The notes beneath the pieces are model-generated. The model ran no database searches. It worked only from the letters and a program-made list of their open reading frames with translations, and had not been told where the DNA came from. A stretch of DNA of 31,994 bases, from positions 1 to 31,994 of the forward strand of contig JBEGQX010000363.1 of the NCBI GenBank assembly GCA_041180805.1, written 5' to 3'. The position numbers were made by a program, and so were the translations under genes. Within the stretch, counting starts at the first letter, position 1. Every line of letters starts with the position of its first letter. Source of the stretch: JBEGQX01 sp041180805. GTDB lineage: Bacteria > Planctomycetota > Planctomycetia > Gemmatales > Gemmataceae. Below are positions 14,961 to 24,700 of the stretch, one piece after another.

Positions 14961-16040
14961 ATGTGTAGAAAACTGTTTATTTCCTTTGCGATCGTTTCAT
15001 CTATTTTTGCAAATGGCTGTGGTGGCGGGGTGGAAAAACCTGCAGGAAAAGCCCCATCAGATGCTGGAAAGAAAGAAACCTCATCATCTTCCAAGCAATC
15101 AACAACCTCAGGAGTGAAAGTTGCATTTATCAGCAACAACCCTGCGGAATTCTGGACCATTGCCGAGGCTGGTGCCAGAAAAGCCGAACAAGAAACAGGG
15201 GCACAAGTTTCATTCAAAAGACCACAAGATGGCTCCGCTGGCACTCAAAAGCAAATCATCGAAGACCTTCTTGCCCAGGGCGTAAAAGCCATTTCCGTAA
15301 GCGTGATCAGTCCGGACAACCAGACTGATTTCCTTAACGAAGTCGCTCAAAGGGTACCGGTTTTGTGCGTCGATAATGATGCCGCCAAATCCAAACGAAA
15401 ATGTTATCTGGGCACTGCCAACTTGCAGGCAGGCCGCTCCGTAGGTGATTTGGTCAAGGAAGTAATGCCCAAGGGCGGCAAAGTTGCTATTTTTGTCGGT
15501 CAACTTGACCCCCTTAATGCCAGAGAACGAAGGCAGGGGGTCATCGATGTTTTGGAAGGTCTTGCTGAATCCAAATCCCTTCGTGAATCTCCCGATGGAA
15601 AAAAGTATGGTAACTACGAATTGATTGGAACTTACACAGACAATGTCGATCAAGCCAAAGCCAAAGACAATGCTGCGGATGTTTTGGCTAAGCATCAGAA
15701 CGAGGAAAACCTTTGCCTGGTTGGGTTATGGGCCTACAATCCCCCCGCTATTTTGGCCGCTGTAAAAGATGCCAAGCGAGTTGGCAAGGTAAAGATCGTT
15801 GGTTTTGATGAACAAGATATCACCCTCGATGCGATTAAATCTGGTGAAATTCATGGAACCGTGGTTCAACAACCCTTTGAATTCGGTTACCAATCCGTGA
15901 AAATGATGGTGGATCTGGTTTCCAAGCCTGAATCCGTGAAGATTCCCGCAAACGGCATCATCGATGTTGCGCACAAAGTCATCAAGAAAAACAATGTCGA
16001 CGAATTCCACACCAATCTTAAAAAGCAGCTAGGCAAATAA
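14961..16040 (+). CDS. Sugar ABC transporter substrate-binding lipoprotein (RbsB-like)
   Basis: This 359-residue periplasmic-binding protein of the ribose/galactose type (Peripla_BP_4) is tethered as a lipoprotein: lipobox FANGC (Cys20), then a Gly/Ser/Lys-rich linker (21-50). The binding domain opens with VKVAFISNNPAEFWTIAEAGARKA and contains the hinge-side segments GVKAISVSVISPDN and VLCVDNDA, plus KIVGFDEQDITLDAIKSGEIHGTVVQQPFEFGY near the end. These segments match RbsB-type proteins. I chose ATG 14961 with GGGAG upstream; a TTG at 14934 would give a poorer signal peptide. It is the first gene of a three-gene import operon. Ribose is the default guess, but other pentoses, inositol or autoinducer-2 are possible. 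Confidence 0.9.
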   Translation: MCRKLFISFAIVSSIFANGCGGGVEKPAGKAPSDAGKKETSSSSKQSTTSGVKVAFISNNPAEFWTIAEAGARKAEQETGAQVSFKRPQDGSAGTQKQIIEDLLAQGVKAISVSVISPDNQTDFLNEVAQRVPVLCVDNDAAKSKRKCYLGTANLQAGRSVGDLVKEVMPKGGKVAIFVGQLDPLNARERRQGVIDVLEGLAESKSLRESPDGKKYGNYELIGTYTDNVDQAKAKDNAADVLAKHQNEENLCLVGLWAYNPPAILAAVKDAKRVGKVKIVGFDEQDITLDAIKSGEIHGTVVQQPFEFGYQSVKMMVDLVSKPESVKIPANGIIDVAHKVIKKNNVDEFHTNLKKQLGK

Positions 16041-16060
16041 CCTAATTGCAATTGGAATTT

Positions 16061-17584
16061 ATGGAATCAACATCCAGCATGGAACAAAAACCGATTCTGG
16101 AAGCCAGAATGGTTTCCAAGCGGTTTCATGGCATCCAGGCGCTGGATCAGGTATCCGTGGAAATTTACCCTGGCGAAGTGCTCGCTATTATCGGCGAGAA
16201 TGGAGCTGGAAAATCCACACTGATGAAAATCCTTTCCGGGGTATACATTCCTGACTCCGGCAGCATCCATGTGAATGGAAACGAGGTTTCCTTCACGAAC
16301 CCCGCCGATGCCATGAAACTTGGTATCGGCTTGATTCATCAGGAACTAAACCTCGCTGAAAACCTCTCCATTGCAGACAATCTTTTTCTTGGACGGGAAA
16401 TAACCTTCGGTGGAATATTTCGATTGCTTTCTGGTTCGCAAATGCGAACCCAATCCAGATTATTTCTTTCCAGAGTTGGATTAGACGAAGACCCGTCTGT
16501 GCTTGTGGGGGATTTATCTCCAGGCCAGAAGCAACTCGTTGAAATAGCGCGATCGCTGTCCCTGAATGGCAAAGTCCTGATTATGGATGAACCAACTTCC
16601 AGCCTGTCTCAAAAGGAATCTGACAGGCTGGAGAAGGTAATTAAAGAACTCTCATCTTCGGGAGTTTCCATCGTGTACATTTCCCATCGGCTGGGAGAAG
16701 TCCAAAAAATTGCAGACAGGGTTGTCGCGCTCAAAGATGGCAAAAATGCAGGCGGGCTTGCAAAACGCGAAATCCATCACGATTCCATGGTCCGGATTAT
16801 GGTTGGCAGGGAACTGGAAAACATTCCCAAAAGGGAACCATCCAACCATTCCCAACAAGCACCAAGGCTTAGGGTGACAAATTTGAACTATGCTGGAAAC
16901 TCCGGAAAAGGGTCCAGCTTTCAAGTTCGTGCTGGTGAAATTCTTGGCATGGCAGGCCTTGTTGGAGCAGGAAGAACAGAATTAGCCGAGACACTTTTTG
17001 GCATTCGCCCCCGAACAGCGGGCGAAGTATTTCTTGATGATAAAGAATTCCAACCTGCCTCAGCAGGTGATGCCATTCAAGAAGGTCTTCTATTATTGCC
17101 CGAAGACCGCCGCCACCATGGTTTGATTTTAACCCAAAGTATCCGCAACAATCTTTCGCTTCCTAACTTGGGTAAACTTTCAAATTACTCCATCATCAAC
17201 AAACAAAAGGAAAACCAGCTCGCATCGGATAGCATCAGGGATTTGCGCATTAAAACAACATCTGCCGGCAAAGAAGTAGGCCTTCTAAGTGGTGGAAATC
17301 AGCAAAAAGTGGTATTTGCCAAATGGATTGCCGCCGGCCCCAAGGTTTTTATCCTCGATGAACCTACGCGTGGGGTCGATGTAGGCTCAAAGGCGGAAAT
17401 CTACGAAATTATGCGAAGGCTGGCTTCCGAAGGAGTTGCCATCTTGATGATTTCCAGCGATATGGAGGAAATACTTCGACTTAGCGACAGGGTGTTGGTT
17501 CTCCATGAGGGTTCTTTATCTGGCGAACTTAGTGGCAGCGATATTAACGAGGAAGCAATCATGAAGCTGGCCACAGGAGCATGA
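16061..17584 (+). CDS. Sugar ABC transporter ATP-binding protein (RbsA-like, two ABC domains)
   Basis: This 507-residue double ATPase energises the sugar importer. The N-terminal domain has Walker A GENGAGKST (45-53), signature LSPGQKQLVEIARSL and Walker B LIMDEPTSSL. The C-terminal domain has the degenerate loop GLVGAGRTE (about 298-306), typical of RbsA/MglA, with signature LSGGNQQKVVFAKW and Walker B FILDEPTRGVD. It starts 20 bp after the binding-protein stop; ATG 16079 and a TTG at 16046 are alternative starts. It ends 1 bp before the permease start codon. The N-terminal signature has Pro instead of the second Gly (LSPGQ), which is common in this family. Confidence 0.93.
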   Translation: MESTSSMEQKPILEARMVSKRFHGIQALDQVSVEIYPGEVLAIIGENGAGKSTLMKILSGVYIPDSGSIHVNGNEVSFTNPADAMKLGIGLIHQELNLAENLSIADNLFLGREITFGGIFRLLSGSQMRTQSRLFLSRVGLDEDPSVLVGDLSPGQKQLVEIARSLSLNGKVLIMDEPTSSLSQKESDRLEKVIKELSSSGVSIVYISHRLGEVQKIADRVVALKDGKNAGGLAKREIHHDSMVRIMVGRELENIPKREPSNHSQQAPRLRVTNLNYAGNSGKGSSFQVRAGEILGMAGLVGAGRTELAETLFGIRPRTAGEVFLDDKEFQPASAGDAIQEGLLLLPEDRRHHGLILTQSIRNNLSLPNLGKLSNYSIINKQKENQLASDSIRDLRIKTTSAGKEVGLLSGGNQQKVVFAKWIAAGPKVFILDEPTRGVDVGSKAEIYEIMRRLASEGVAILMISSDMEEILRLSDRVLVLHEGSLSGELSGSDINEEAIMKLATGA

Positions 17585-17585
17585 A

Positions 17586-18686
17586 ATGATTCGAGTGATT
17601 GGCGTATTGTTTGTGGTGCTTAGCCTTTATGGCCTGTTAATGATGTCAGACCCCCAGGCACGCAGCCTTGAAAACCACATCAATCTGGAGAGAAGAATCG
17701 GTGAATGGGGGGTTCTTACGCTGGGAGCTGGCTTTGTAATAATCACCGGTGGCATCGATCTTTCGATTGGCTCGGTTGTTTGCCTAAGCGCTGTTTCATT
17801 TGGCCTTTTCCTTGAAAATGGGTTCAATCCCTGGGTGGCGGTATTTGCAGTGCTTATTGGTTCAGCAATTATTGGATACATTCATGGCTTGCTTATCACC
17901 AAGGTAAATCTGCAACCATTCATAGTGACATTGTGCGGACTATTCATCTACAGGGGACTAGCACAATTATTAACCCTGATCAAATTCCAGGACTTGGGTG
18001 AAAAACTGAAGCAGGGCTGGGATAGTCCGGGAAGGCTGTTGCGCGATTCCTCCAGAGATGTTGGCATCGGCAGCAGACAAGACTTGGATTCCCTTCTTTT
18101 TCTTCAACGAGGCAACTTGCCTTTGGGCGATTGGCTGAATCTTCCCGAGGCAATTCGTGGTTGGCTTAATATTCCGATGCCTTTGGTTATTTTTTTGATA
18201 CTGGGAATTGCAAGTGCGGTACTCCTTCATATGTCCGTTTTTGGAAGGTACCTTTACGCTCTGGGTTATAATGAACAAGCCGCAAAATATGCGGGCATTA
18301 GAACCAACCGGTTCAAGCAGATTGCATATGTTTTATGTTCTACCATGGCTGGTTTGGGTGGGATACTGTTCCTATTGAAAGTGAGATCTGCATCCCCTTC
18401 AAATGCTGGAAGTTGGTTTGAGCTATACGCGATCACTGGTGCAGTACTGGGTGGTTACAGCCTTCGAGGTGGAGAAGGAATGGTCCTAGGCATCATTCTG
18501 GGAACCGCCATTTTGCCTCTTCTAAGAAGTTTTGTGATTTTTGCGGGAATTCCAAGCGACTTGGAATTCACCGTAATTGGCATTGCTTTGCTTCTTGGCA
18601 CCATCGCTGATGAATTTCTGCGAGGCAGCACATTCTCAAAAATGCTGGCAAAGCTAAGGGCAAGTTCAGCCAAAGGATCAAACTGA
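17586..18686 (+). CDS. Sugar ABC transporter permease (RbsC-like)
   Basis: This 366-residue inner-membrane permease of the BPD_transp_2 family has about eight to ten helices. Diagnostic segments are GGIDLSIGSVVCLSA (about residues 55-69), LQPFIVTLCGLFIYRGLAQLL (about 110-130), the coupling region YALGYNEQAAKYAGIRTNRFKQIAYVLCSTMAGLGGILFL, and GGEGMVLG. A longer-than-usual loop (about 125-198) separates the middle helices and carries many charged residues; in family members the loop often has a short ribose-type extension. It is the last gene of the importer operon. Its stop codon is one base away from the stop of the convergent pyrophosphokinase gene. Confidence 0.92.
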   Translation: MIRVIGVLFVVLSLYGLLMMSDPQARSLENHINLERRIGEWGVLTLGAGFVIITGGIDLSIGSVVCLSAVSFGLFLENGFNPWVAVFAVLIGSAIIGYIHGLLITKVNLQPFIVTLCGLFIYRGLAQLLTLIKFQDLGEKLKQGWDSPGRLLRDSSRDVGIGSRQDLDSLLFLQRGNLPLGDWLNLPEAIRGWLNIPMPLVIFLILGIASAVLLHMSVFGRYLYALGYNEQAAKYAGIRTNRFKQIAYVLCSTMAGLGGILFLLKVRSASPSNAGSWFELYAITGAVLGGYSLRGGEGMVLGIILGTAILPLLRSFVIFAGIPSDLEFTVIGIALLLGTIADEFLRGSTFSKMLAKLRASSAKGSN

Positions 18687-18687
18687 T

Positions 18688-19638
18688 TTATTCGAAAAGC
18701 TTGCTTACCGATTCATTCAGGTGGATTCTTCGGATTGCATCCGCCAGCAACGCAGAAACCGTAAGAACTTTGATATTTGGAAGCTGCTTATCCGGTGGCA
18801 AAGGAATACTATCGGTGACTACGATTTCCTTGATAGGAGCACCCTTCATGCGTTCTATTGCCTGACCGCACAATACAGCATGCGTGGCACAAACATAAAC
18901 ATCCTTGGCGCCATTCAATTTGGCAACATGAGCGGCACCCACCACTGTTCCCGCTGTGGAAATCATGTCGTCAAAAATGAACACATGCTTTCCCTCTAAC
19001 GAACAACCGATAAGATTGGCTTGCTTGGTCTCGGTGGCACTGGAGCGGCGCTTGTCCACAATCGCTATGGAACCGCCAAGTTTCTTTTGAAACATCAGGG
19101 CTTTTTTAATGCTTCCTTCATCCGGGCTAAGTATCACCAACTCGTCCTGGCCAAAATTAAAGCTCCGAACGTAATCACACAACACCGGGCTGGCATGCAA
19201 ATGATCCACAGGTATGTCAAAAAAACCTTGAAGCTGGGCAGCATGCAAATCCAGGGCCAAAACCCTGTCTGCACCCGCAGCCGTAATAATATCCGCAACC
19301 ATTTTAGCAGTAATTGGAACCCGCCCGACATCTTTTCGATCCTGCCGGGCATACCCGTAATAGGGAATTACCGCAGTGATTCGTGAGGCACTGGATCTTT
19401 TAAAAGAATCCAGCATAACCAGCAGTTCCATCAGATTTTCATTTACTGGGGGGCATGTTGATTGAAGCAAAAAGATATCCCTGCCACGAACATCTTCCTC
19501 AATACGCACAGAAATTTCGCCATCTGGAAAATTGCCCAGGGTGATCTTCCCCAAGGTGTCATTGAGATGAAATGCGATTTTTTCGGCCAATGCCAGATTT
19601 GCCCTGCCAGAAAAAACCTTGATATTGTTGTTTTTCAT
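18688..19638 (-). CDS. prs: Ribose-phosphate pyrophosphokinase (PRPP synthetase)
   Basis: This 316-residue cytoplasmic enzyme joins ribose-5-phosphate and ATP to give PRPP, the precursor for nucleotides, histidine and tryptophan. Motifs are complete: the flexible ATP loop YGYARQDRK (94-102), DLHAAQLQGFFDIPVDHL (130-147), the catalytic flexible loop with KRR (196-198), and the PRPP-binding loop FDDMISTAGT (222-231), where Ser replaces the more common Asp after DDMI. The length is standard. No strong ribosome site is seen upstream of ATG 19638. It faces the sugar importer tail to tail. A joint role (imported ribose to PRPP) is tempting, but no ribokinase gene is in the window. Confidence 0.96.
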   Translation of the reverse strand: MKNNNIKVFSGRANLALAEKIAFHLNDTLGKITLGNFPDGEISVRIEEDVRGRDIFLLQSTCPPVNENLMELLVMLDSFKRSSASRITAVIPYYGYARQDRKDVGRVPITAKMVADIITAAGADRVLALDLHAAQLQGFFDIPVDHLHASPVLCDYVRSFNFGQDELVILSPDEGSIKKALMFQKKLGGSIAIVDKRRSSATETKQANLIGCSLEGKHVFIFDDMISTAGTVVGAAHVAKLNGAKDVYVCATHAVLCGQAIERMKGAPIKEIVVTDSIPLPPDKQLPNIKVLTVSALLADAIRRIHLNESVSKLFE

Positions 19639-19740
19639 TTTGCTGGACCGGCCGTTTGGGATGTCAATTCAAAGACCTCAGATGATGTTATAGGAATTAA
19701 GAATAAGTCCTGAAGGTGCTTCCACCCACATTTGGATTTT

Positions 19741-20316
19741 TCAGCATTTTTTTGCGGATCCATCCAGAAAATCTGACACCATATTTTGTGGCAAGCCCAT
19801 AGGCCTGGGTTTTTTTCCAAATCGAATGACCGCCCTTAAGCCCCCAAGCAACTGCAAAGAAGCATGCAAAGGGTCTTTTATGACAAATTCCTGGCAAGCG
19901 CAGGCATGGGAAAAGATTTTTTGCACCAATTCAATCACTTGGAATCGAGTTTCCTGCCACGGAAATTCGTTGGACATGGTTCTTAAAGCCTCGGTGTGCA
20001 AAATTAGATCAAAAAGGTGCGGCCTTTTATCAAAAACCTCCAGGCTTGTGCCAACCAAAGCAACCAGTTTGCTTTTAGCTGAATGTTGCATTCCGATGGA
20101 ATCTTCCAGTCTGCAAAGTAATTCATGGGAAGCTTCCTTTAAAAGTGCATCATAAAGGGCTTCCTTGTCAGAAAAATATCTGTAGATAGTTCCTTTTCCC
20201 ACCTGGGCAGCCAAGGCAATATCTTCCATCCGAACTTCATGAAATCTTTTAGTGGCAAAGGAAACTTCAGCGGCCAGAAGAATTCTTGAACAGATATCAG
20301 GCGATTTAGTTCGCAA
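19741..20316 (-). CDS. TetR-family transcriptional repressor
   Basis: This 191-residue regulator has an N-terminal helix-turn-helix (about 25-55, with MEDIALAAQVGKGTIYRYF) of the TetR_N type, and a variable ligand-binding domain with several Cys and His (FSHACACQEFVI). It is divergent from the adaptor-RND operon, and the shared 123-bp gap contains a perfect palindrome at 20369-20386 just past the operon promoter. It most likely represses the efflux operon until a pump substrate binds it; that is inference from layout. Its own promoter is not obvious. No ribosome site stands out before ATG 20316. Confidence 0.92.
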   Translation of the reverse strand: MRTKSPDICSRILLAAEVSFATKRFHEVRMEDIALAAQVGKGTIYRYFSDKEALYDALLKEASHELLCRLEDSIGMQHSAKSKLVALVGTSLEVFDKRPHLFDLILHTEALRTMSNEFPWQETRFQVIELVQKIFSHACACQEFVIKDPLHASLQLLGGLRAVIRFGKKPRPMGLPQNMVSDFLDGSAKKC

Positions 20317-20338
20317 AGAAATCCCTCAGAGAAGTTGA

Positions 20339-20367
20339 TTGACAGGTTCCCATAACCGGATTATTCT
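20339..20367 (+). promoter_or_regulatory. Sigma-70-type promoter for the RND efflux operon
   Basis: TTGACA (20339-20344) matches the -35 consensus exactly. After 17 bp, TATTCT (20362-20367) matches four of six -10 bases. Transcription would start near 20374, inside the palindrome that follows. Confidence 0.7.
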
Positions 20368-20368
20368 G

Positions 20369-20386
20369 AAACTGACTGGTCAGTTT
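20369..20386. promoter_or_regulatory. Probable TetR-family operator palindrome
   Basis: AAACTGAC-TG-GTCAGTTT is a perfect 8-2-8 inverted repeat, the size and symmetry of TetR-type operators. It starts one base after the -10 box, so a bound repressor would block transcription start. It lies between the tetR-type gene and the operon. Confidence 0.75.
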
Positions 20387-20439
20387 TGAATTTTAAATCC
20401 CTCCTTTGTGTTTTCAAAGTTTTTTCCGGGACTTTTCTT

Positions 20440-21750
20440 ATGTTTGCGATCATTTCTCGCTTTTTTTTATACGTTTTGCTTTTCTTCAGCATGATCGGAT
20501 GCTCAAAAAGAGGTTTGGAAGCTCCCAAAGGCGGTTCGGATGTTAAACCCTCCCAAATGAAATTGAAAAGAAAAATCGAACTTACTCAGGCGTCTGTACA
20601 ACCATTTCAAGCCTCACTGGAAACGGTGGGGCATATTGAAGCGGAAGGGCAAACCGATATTGCCGCTGGAGTTAGTGGGGTTGTTGACGAAGTTTTGTTT
20701 CGTGAGGGGCAATGGGTAGATCGCAACACCCTTTTAGTGCGGGTGGATCAAAAACGTTTCAAAGCAAGTTTGGATTCGGCATCATCAGCAGAGAAAAAAG
20801 CCGAGGCAGCTTTGGGAATAAGCAGGGATATTGAAGGCCTTACCAGGCTTGCCGGTCAGGGAAGTTCCGGTGAGGACAGGGTAAGGGCGTCTGGAAACAC
20901 GAAACTCGCAGATGCGGAATTAGGTCAGGCCAGAGCATCAAGGGAATTGGCGGAACACAACTACAACCGCTCACAGGTAAAGGCACCTTATGCCGGCCAA
21001 ATAAACCAGCGCAAAATAACCGTGGGAACCTACCTGGAAGACAAAACTGTTATTGCCACGATTGCAAATTTAACCGACCTACGCCTGGTGGGATTCATAC
21101 CCGAAAAATCCGCACCCGAACTTCGGGCCGCTTTGGACAAGGCAGAGGGAATACGTGCCGCATGGATTGTTTCCAACTGCTTATCCAACCCCCTGCATGG
21201 GCTTTGCGCCGCATTTGTGGATGAAGAAGGCATGCTACCTTTTGGCTACGAAATGAACTTCACCCTTCGCGCCCTCCCAAACGAAATATTCAAAGCAAAA
21301 CTTTTCTACATTAGTTCGGTAGCAAGCCCTGACACGCATATGTTTGAATGCAAGGCACTCATCAAATTTGGACCTTTTCATTCCAAGCTGCGCCCCGGTT
21401 TCACCGCCAAGATTGTTTGCCCACTTCCCGGAAAAAATGATGCCATCGTGGTTCCCGAGGAAGCCGTGCGCGCCAGCGAAAAAGGTTTTATAGTATTTGT
21501 TCCCAACCCCAGAACAACTGCAAGCGGAACCCTGGAATGGGTGGCAAAACCAAAGACTTTGCAGCTTGGGATGCGAAAGCCAGGGTTCGTGGAAGTCATG
21601 GAGGGATTGAAACCAGGCGAATGGATTGTCCGAAGAGGTGCGGATGCACTTGAAGAAGGCACGCCGCTGGAAGTTTCCAAAGAAATGGAAAGCAAGCTTC
21701 TGGAAGGCATCAAAAAGGTGCCTGCCTTGGGAGAAACACCCAAAAAATGA
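20440..21750 (+). CDS. RND efflux periplasmic adaptor lipoprotein
   Basis: The 436-residue membrane fusion protein has a signal peptide with lipobox MIGC (Cys21). The lipoyl half GHIEAEGQTDIAAGVSGVVDEVLFREGQWV is followed by a short helical hairpin, the second half YNRSQVKAPYAGQINQRKITVGTYLEDKTVI, and beta-barrel and proximal domains ending about residue 425. The helical hairpin is short, as in adaptors that meet long RND or outer-membrane partners. I placed the start at ATG 20440 where the signal peptide begins. The TTG at 20386 would overlap the operator and adds a second hydrophobic stretch. Its stop overlaps the first RND gene (ATGA), so the two are translationally coupled. Confidence 0.9.
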   Translation: MFAIISRFFLYVLLFFSMIGCSKRGLEAPKGGSDVKPSQMKLKRKIELTQASVQPFQASLETVGHIEAEGQTDIAAGVSGVVDEVLFREGQWVDRNTLLVRVDQKRFKASLDSASSAEKKAEAALGISRDIEGLTRLAGQGSSGEDRVRASGNTKLADAELGQARASRELAEHNYNRSQVKAPYAGQINQRKITVGTYLEDKTVIATIANLTDLRLVGFIPEKSAPELRAALDKAEGIRAAWIVSNCLSNPLHGLCAAFVDEEGMLPFGYEMNFTLRALPNEIFKAKLFYISSVASPDTHMFECKALIKFGPFHSKLRPGFTAKIVCPLPGKNDAIVVPEEAVRASEKGFIVFVPNPRTTASGTLEWVAKPKTLQLGMRKPGFVEVMEGLKPGEWIVRRGADALEEGTPLEVSKEMESKLLEGIKKVPALGETPKK

Positions 21751-24700
21751 CGCTTTCAGACCTTAGCATCAAGAACCGCGTCTTTGCCGTGATGATTTCC
21801 GCGGCACTTCTTGTATTTGGTGGAATTGCGTATAGAGGCTTGGGAATAAGCCAGTTCCCGGAACTGGATTTTCCCGTGGTAAGCATTAACACGGTCCGTG
21901 AGGCCGCATCTCCGGAAATCATGGATTATGATGTCACAGACATCATTGAAGATGCGGTGTCCAGTGTCGAGGGAATCGATTACATCCAATCTCAAAGCCT
22001 TCAAGGTTCCGCGGTCACAACTGTTTTTTTTCAGCTTCACAGAAATATCGATGCCGCCATGCAGGATGTGCAGAATGCAGTTTCATCCGCCATGAATCGC
22101 CTGCCAACCGACATTGACCCTCCCATCATTTCGAAGGTGAACTTCAATAAATTTCCAATCATATGGTTGGGTGTGCATGGTCAAAAACCGCTGCATGAAA
22201 TCAACCGGTTTGTGGACGATATACTCAAGCAGCAAATTCAAACCATTCCCGGTTGCGGAGGCGTCATGTATGGTGGCCTTAGACCAAGGAACATGCGCAT
22301 TTGGGTTGATCAGGAAAAGCTGGACTCCTTCCGGCTGGATGCACTGGATGTTTTTCGCGCCCTTCAGGGTGAACATGTTGAAAAGCCGGCAGGCTACCTG
22401 AAAGGGGAACGCAGGGAAATCAATGTTCGATTAATGGGTGAAGCAAAAAGCCCCGAAGAGTTCGCGAAGCTGCCCATTCTTTCTAAACCTGATGGAACCA
22501 TAATCCGACTGGGGGACGTTGCAGTTGTGGAAGACGGCATGACCGATAGAAGGTCTTTTGCCCGGTTTAATAAAGAAGTCACGGTTGGCGTTGGTGTTAT
22601 GAGGGCCACCGGGGCCAATGTGGTACAAGTATGCGAAGAGGTTAAACGAAGGCTCCCTGCGCTACGGGCTTTGGCTCCCGAAGGTGTGGAAATCGGTATT
22701 TCCACAGATTTTTCCCTGTTCATCAAAGATGATATCGAGGAAGTAAAACATTCTCTTTTTCTGGGAATTGTTCTTACCGCAATTGTTGCGCTAATGTTTT
22801 TGGGATCGATTGGATCCACACTGAATGTGTGCATTTCGATCCCCGTCTCCATGATGGGAACATTTGTGGTCATGAAATATTGCGGTTTCACGCTAAATTT
22901 CATGACTTTGCTTGGGCTTTCCCTTTCTGTTGGCGTTGTTGTGGATGATGCGATTCTGGTTTTGGAAAATATTTACCGAAGAATGGAAACCGGCGAAAGC
23001 AGGCTTCAAGCTGCGATCCATGGATCCAACGAGATATCTTTTGCAGCACTGGCATCCACCCTTGCCATAGTTGCGATATTTATACCTGTTGCATTCATGG
23101 AAGGTGTTGTTGGGCAATTCTTTTTCCAATTTGGCATCACGGTAACGGTCGCCGTTCTTATTTCACTTGTGGTATCACTCACCATAACTCCCATGTTATC
23201 TTCCATATTCCTTACTCTTCATCATGAGATTCTAAGGAAACCAGTAAAGTTAAAGGGCTATATTTCTTTCTTTTTAAATGCTTTCAACCTCTGCTGGTGG
23301 ACTCTCGACCGTTTTGTTATTAATCCATTTCTTGTTGTACCAACATCTTTCGTGATGAACCTTTGCGAAAAAGCCTACAAGGCAATCCTTCCCAAGGCAT
23401 TAAAATTTCCCATTTTAGTACTTAATATCGCACTAATATTCGCATCCAGCATGAGTGTTTTGCTTGTGGGTGCCACCATTCCCGTTCCAGAGAAACTTAC
23501 CAAAGTAACCGGAACCAACAAAATCACCATCAAACCAATTGGCAACGAACTTGTCCCCAGCGAAGACCAAAACCGATTTGTGGTAAGCGTGATTTGCCCT
23601 GTTGGTGTTAGCATTGATTATGTCGAGGAGATGATAGGCAAAAGCGAAAATGTTTTGCTAAACCTGCGTGATCCTGCATCTGAGGATGAAATCATAGCAT
23701 CCCTTTTCTCATCCATCTCTATTCGGCCAGGGATGTTGATTTCCGAAGGCGTTATCTTTGTTCGTTTGGTGCCGATTGAGCAAAGATCCCTGACCCAAAA
23801 CCAAATCATTCAGGATGTCCGCAGAAAACTTGCCTCTATCCCCGGTTTTAGGCCTATAGTGCTTGATCTTTCAACTCAAGGATTCACCCCCACCAGAGGC
23901 TTCCCCATCGATTTTGCCCTTCAAGGACCAGATTGGGACACAGTGGTGAAATATTCCGAAGCAGTCAGGCTTCGTCTCATAGAAGCCGGATTTGTGACTG
24001 ATGTGAACACCGACTATCGCCCCGGAATGCCTGAACAACACCTTACTCCGGATCGCGACAAAGCCTCGGAACTTGAAATACCTGTCAGAAAACTTGCATT
24101 CCTTCTTAATGTGGCATTCGGGGGTATGCGAAATGGCAGGTTTACTGACCGCGATAAGCGTTACGATGTGCGTATGCGTTTGTTGGAAAGCCAGCGCGAC
24201 ACACCAGACCTTCTAAACAAACTTCACATTCGGCCAGAACTACCTTTGTCAACCGGTGCAAATCCACCCACGATTCCGGTACAAGATGTAAGCTCCAACA
24301 AAACCATTTCCACCTTGCCTATGATCAATAGATACAATCATCTGCGGAAAGTGGAATTAACTGCAAACATGGCGCCCGGAATTTCACAAGGGGAGGCAAT
24401 CGCCAGGGCTCGTGAAATAGCGGAAAATGTAAGACTTGAAATGGAACTACCCACAAGCTACAGAAGCGTTCAACTTGGCAACGCAAAAGCCATGCAACAG
24501 ACTATCAACAGTATGTGGCGATCTCTAGCCTTTGGTTTTGTGGTTGCGTACATGATTCTTGGAATCCAGTTCAATTCTTTTGTTCATCCTTTCACTGTAT
24601 TGTGGGCTGTGCCTTTCGGGGTAACAGGTGGCCTTATTGTATTGTGGGCCAGCGGGGACACCCTGAACCTTATGAGCATGATTGGATTGGTGTTACTCGC

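Noticed and set aside
15210..15695. 161-residue minus-strand open frame
   Set aside because: It is antisense to the sugar-binding protein gene, with no independent support.
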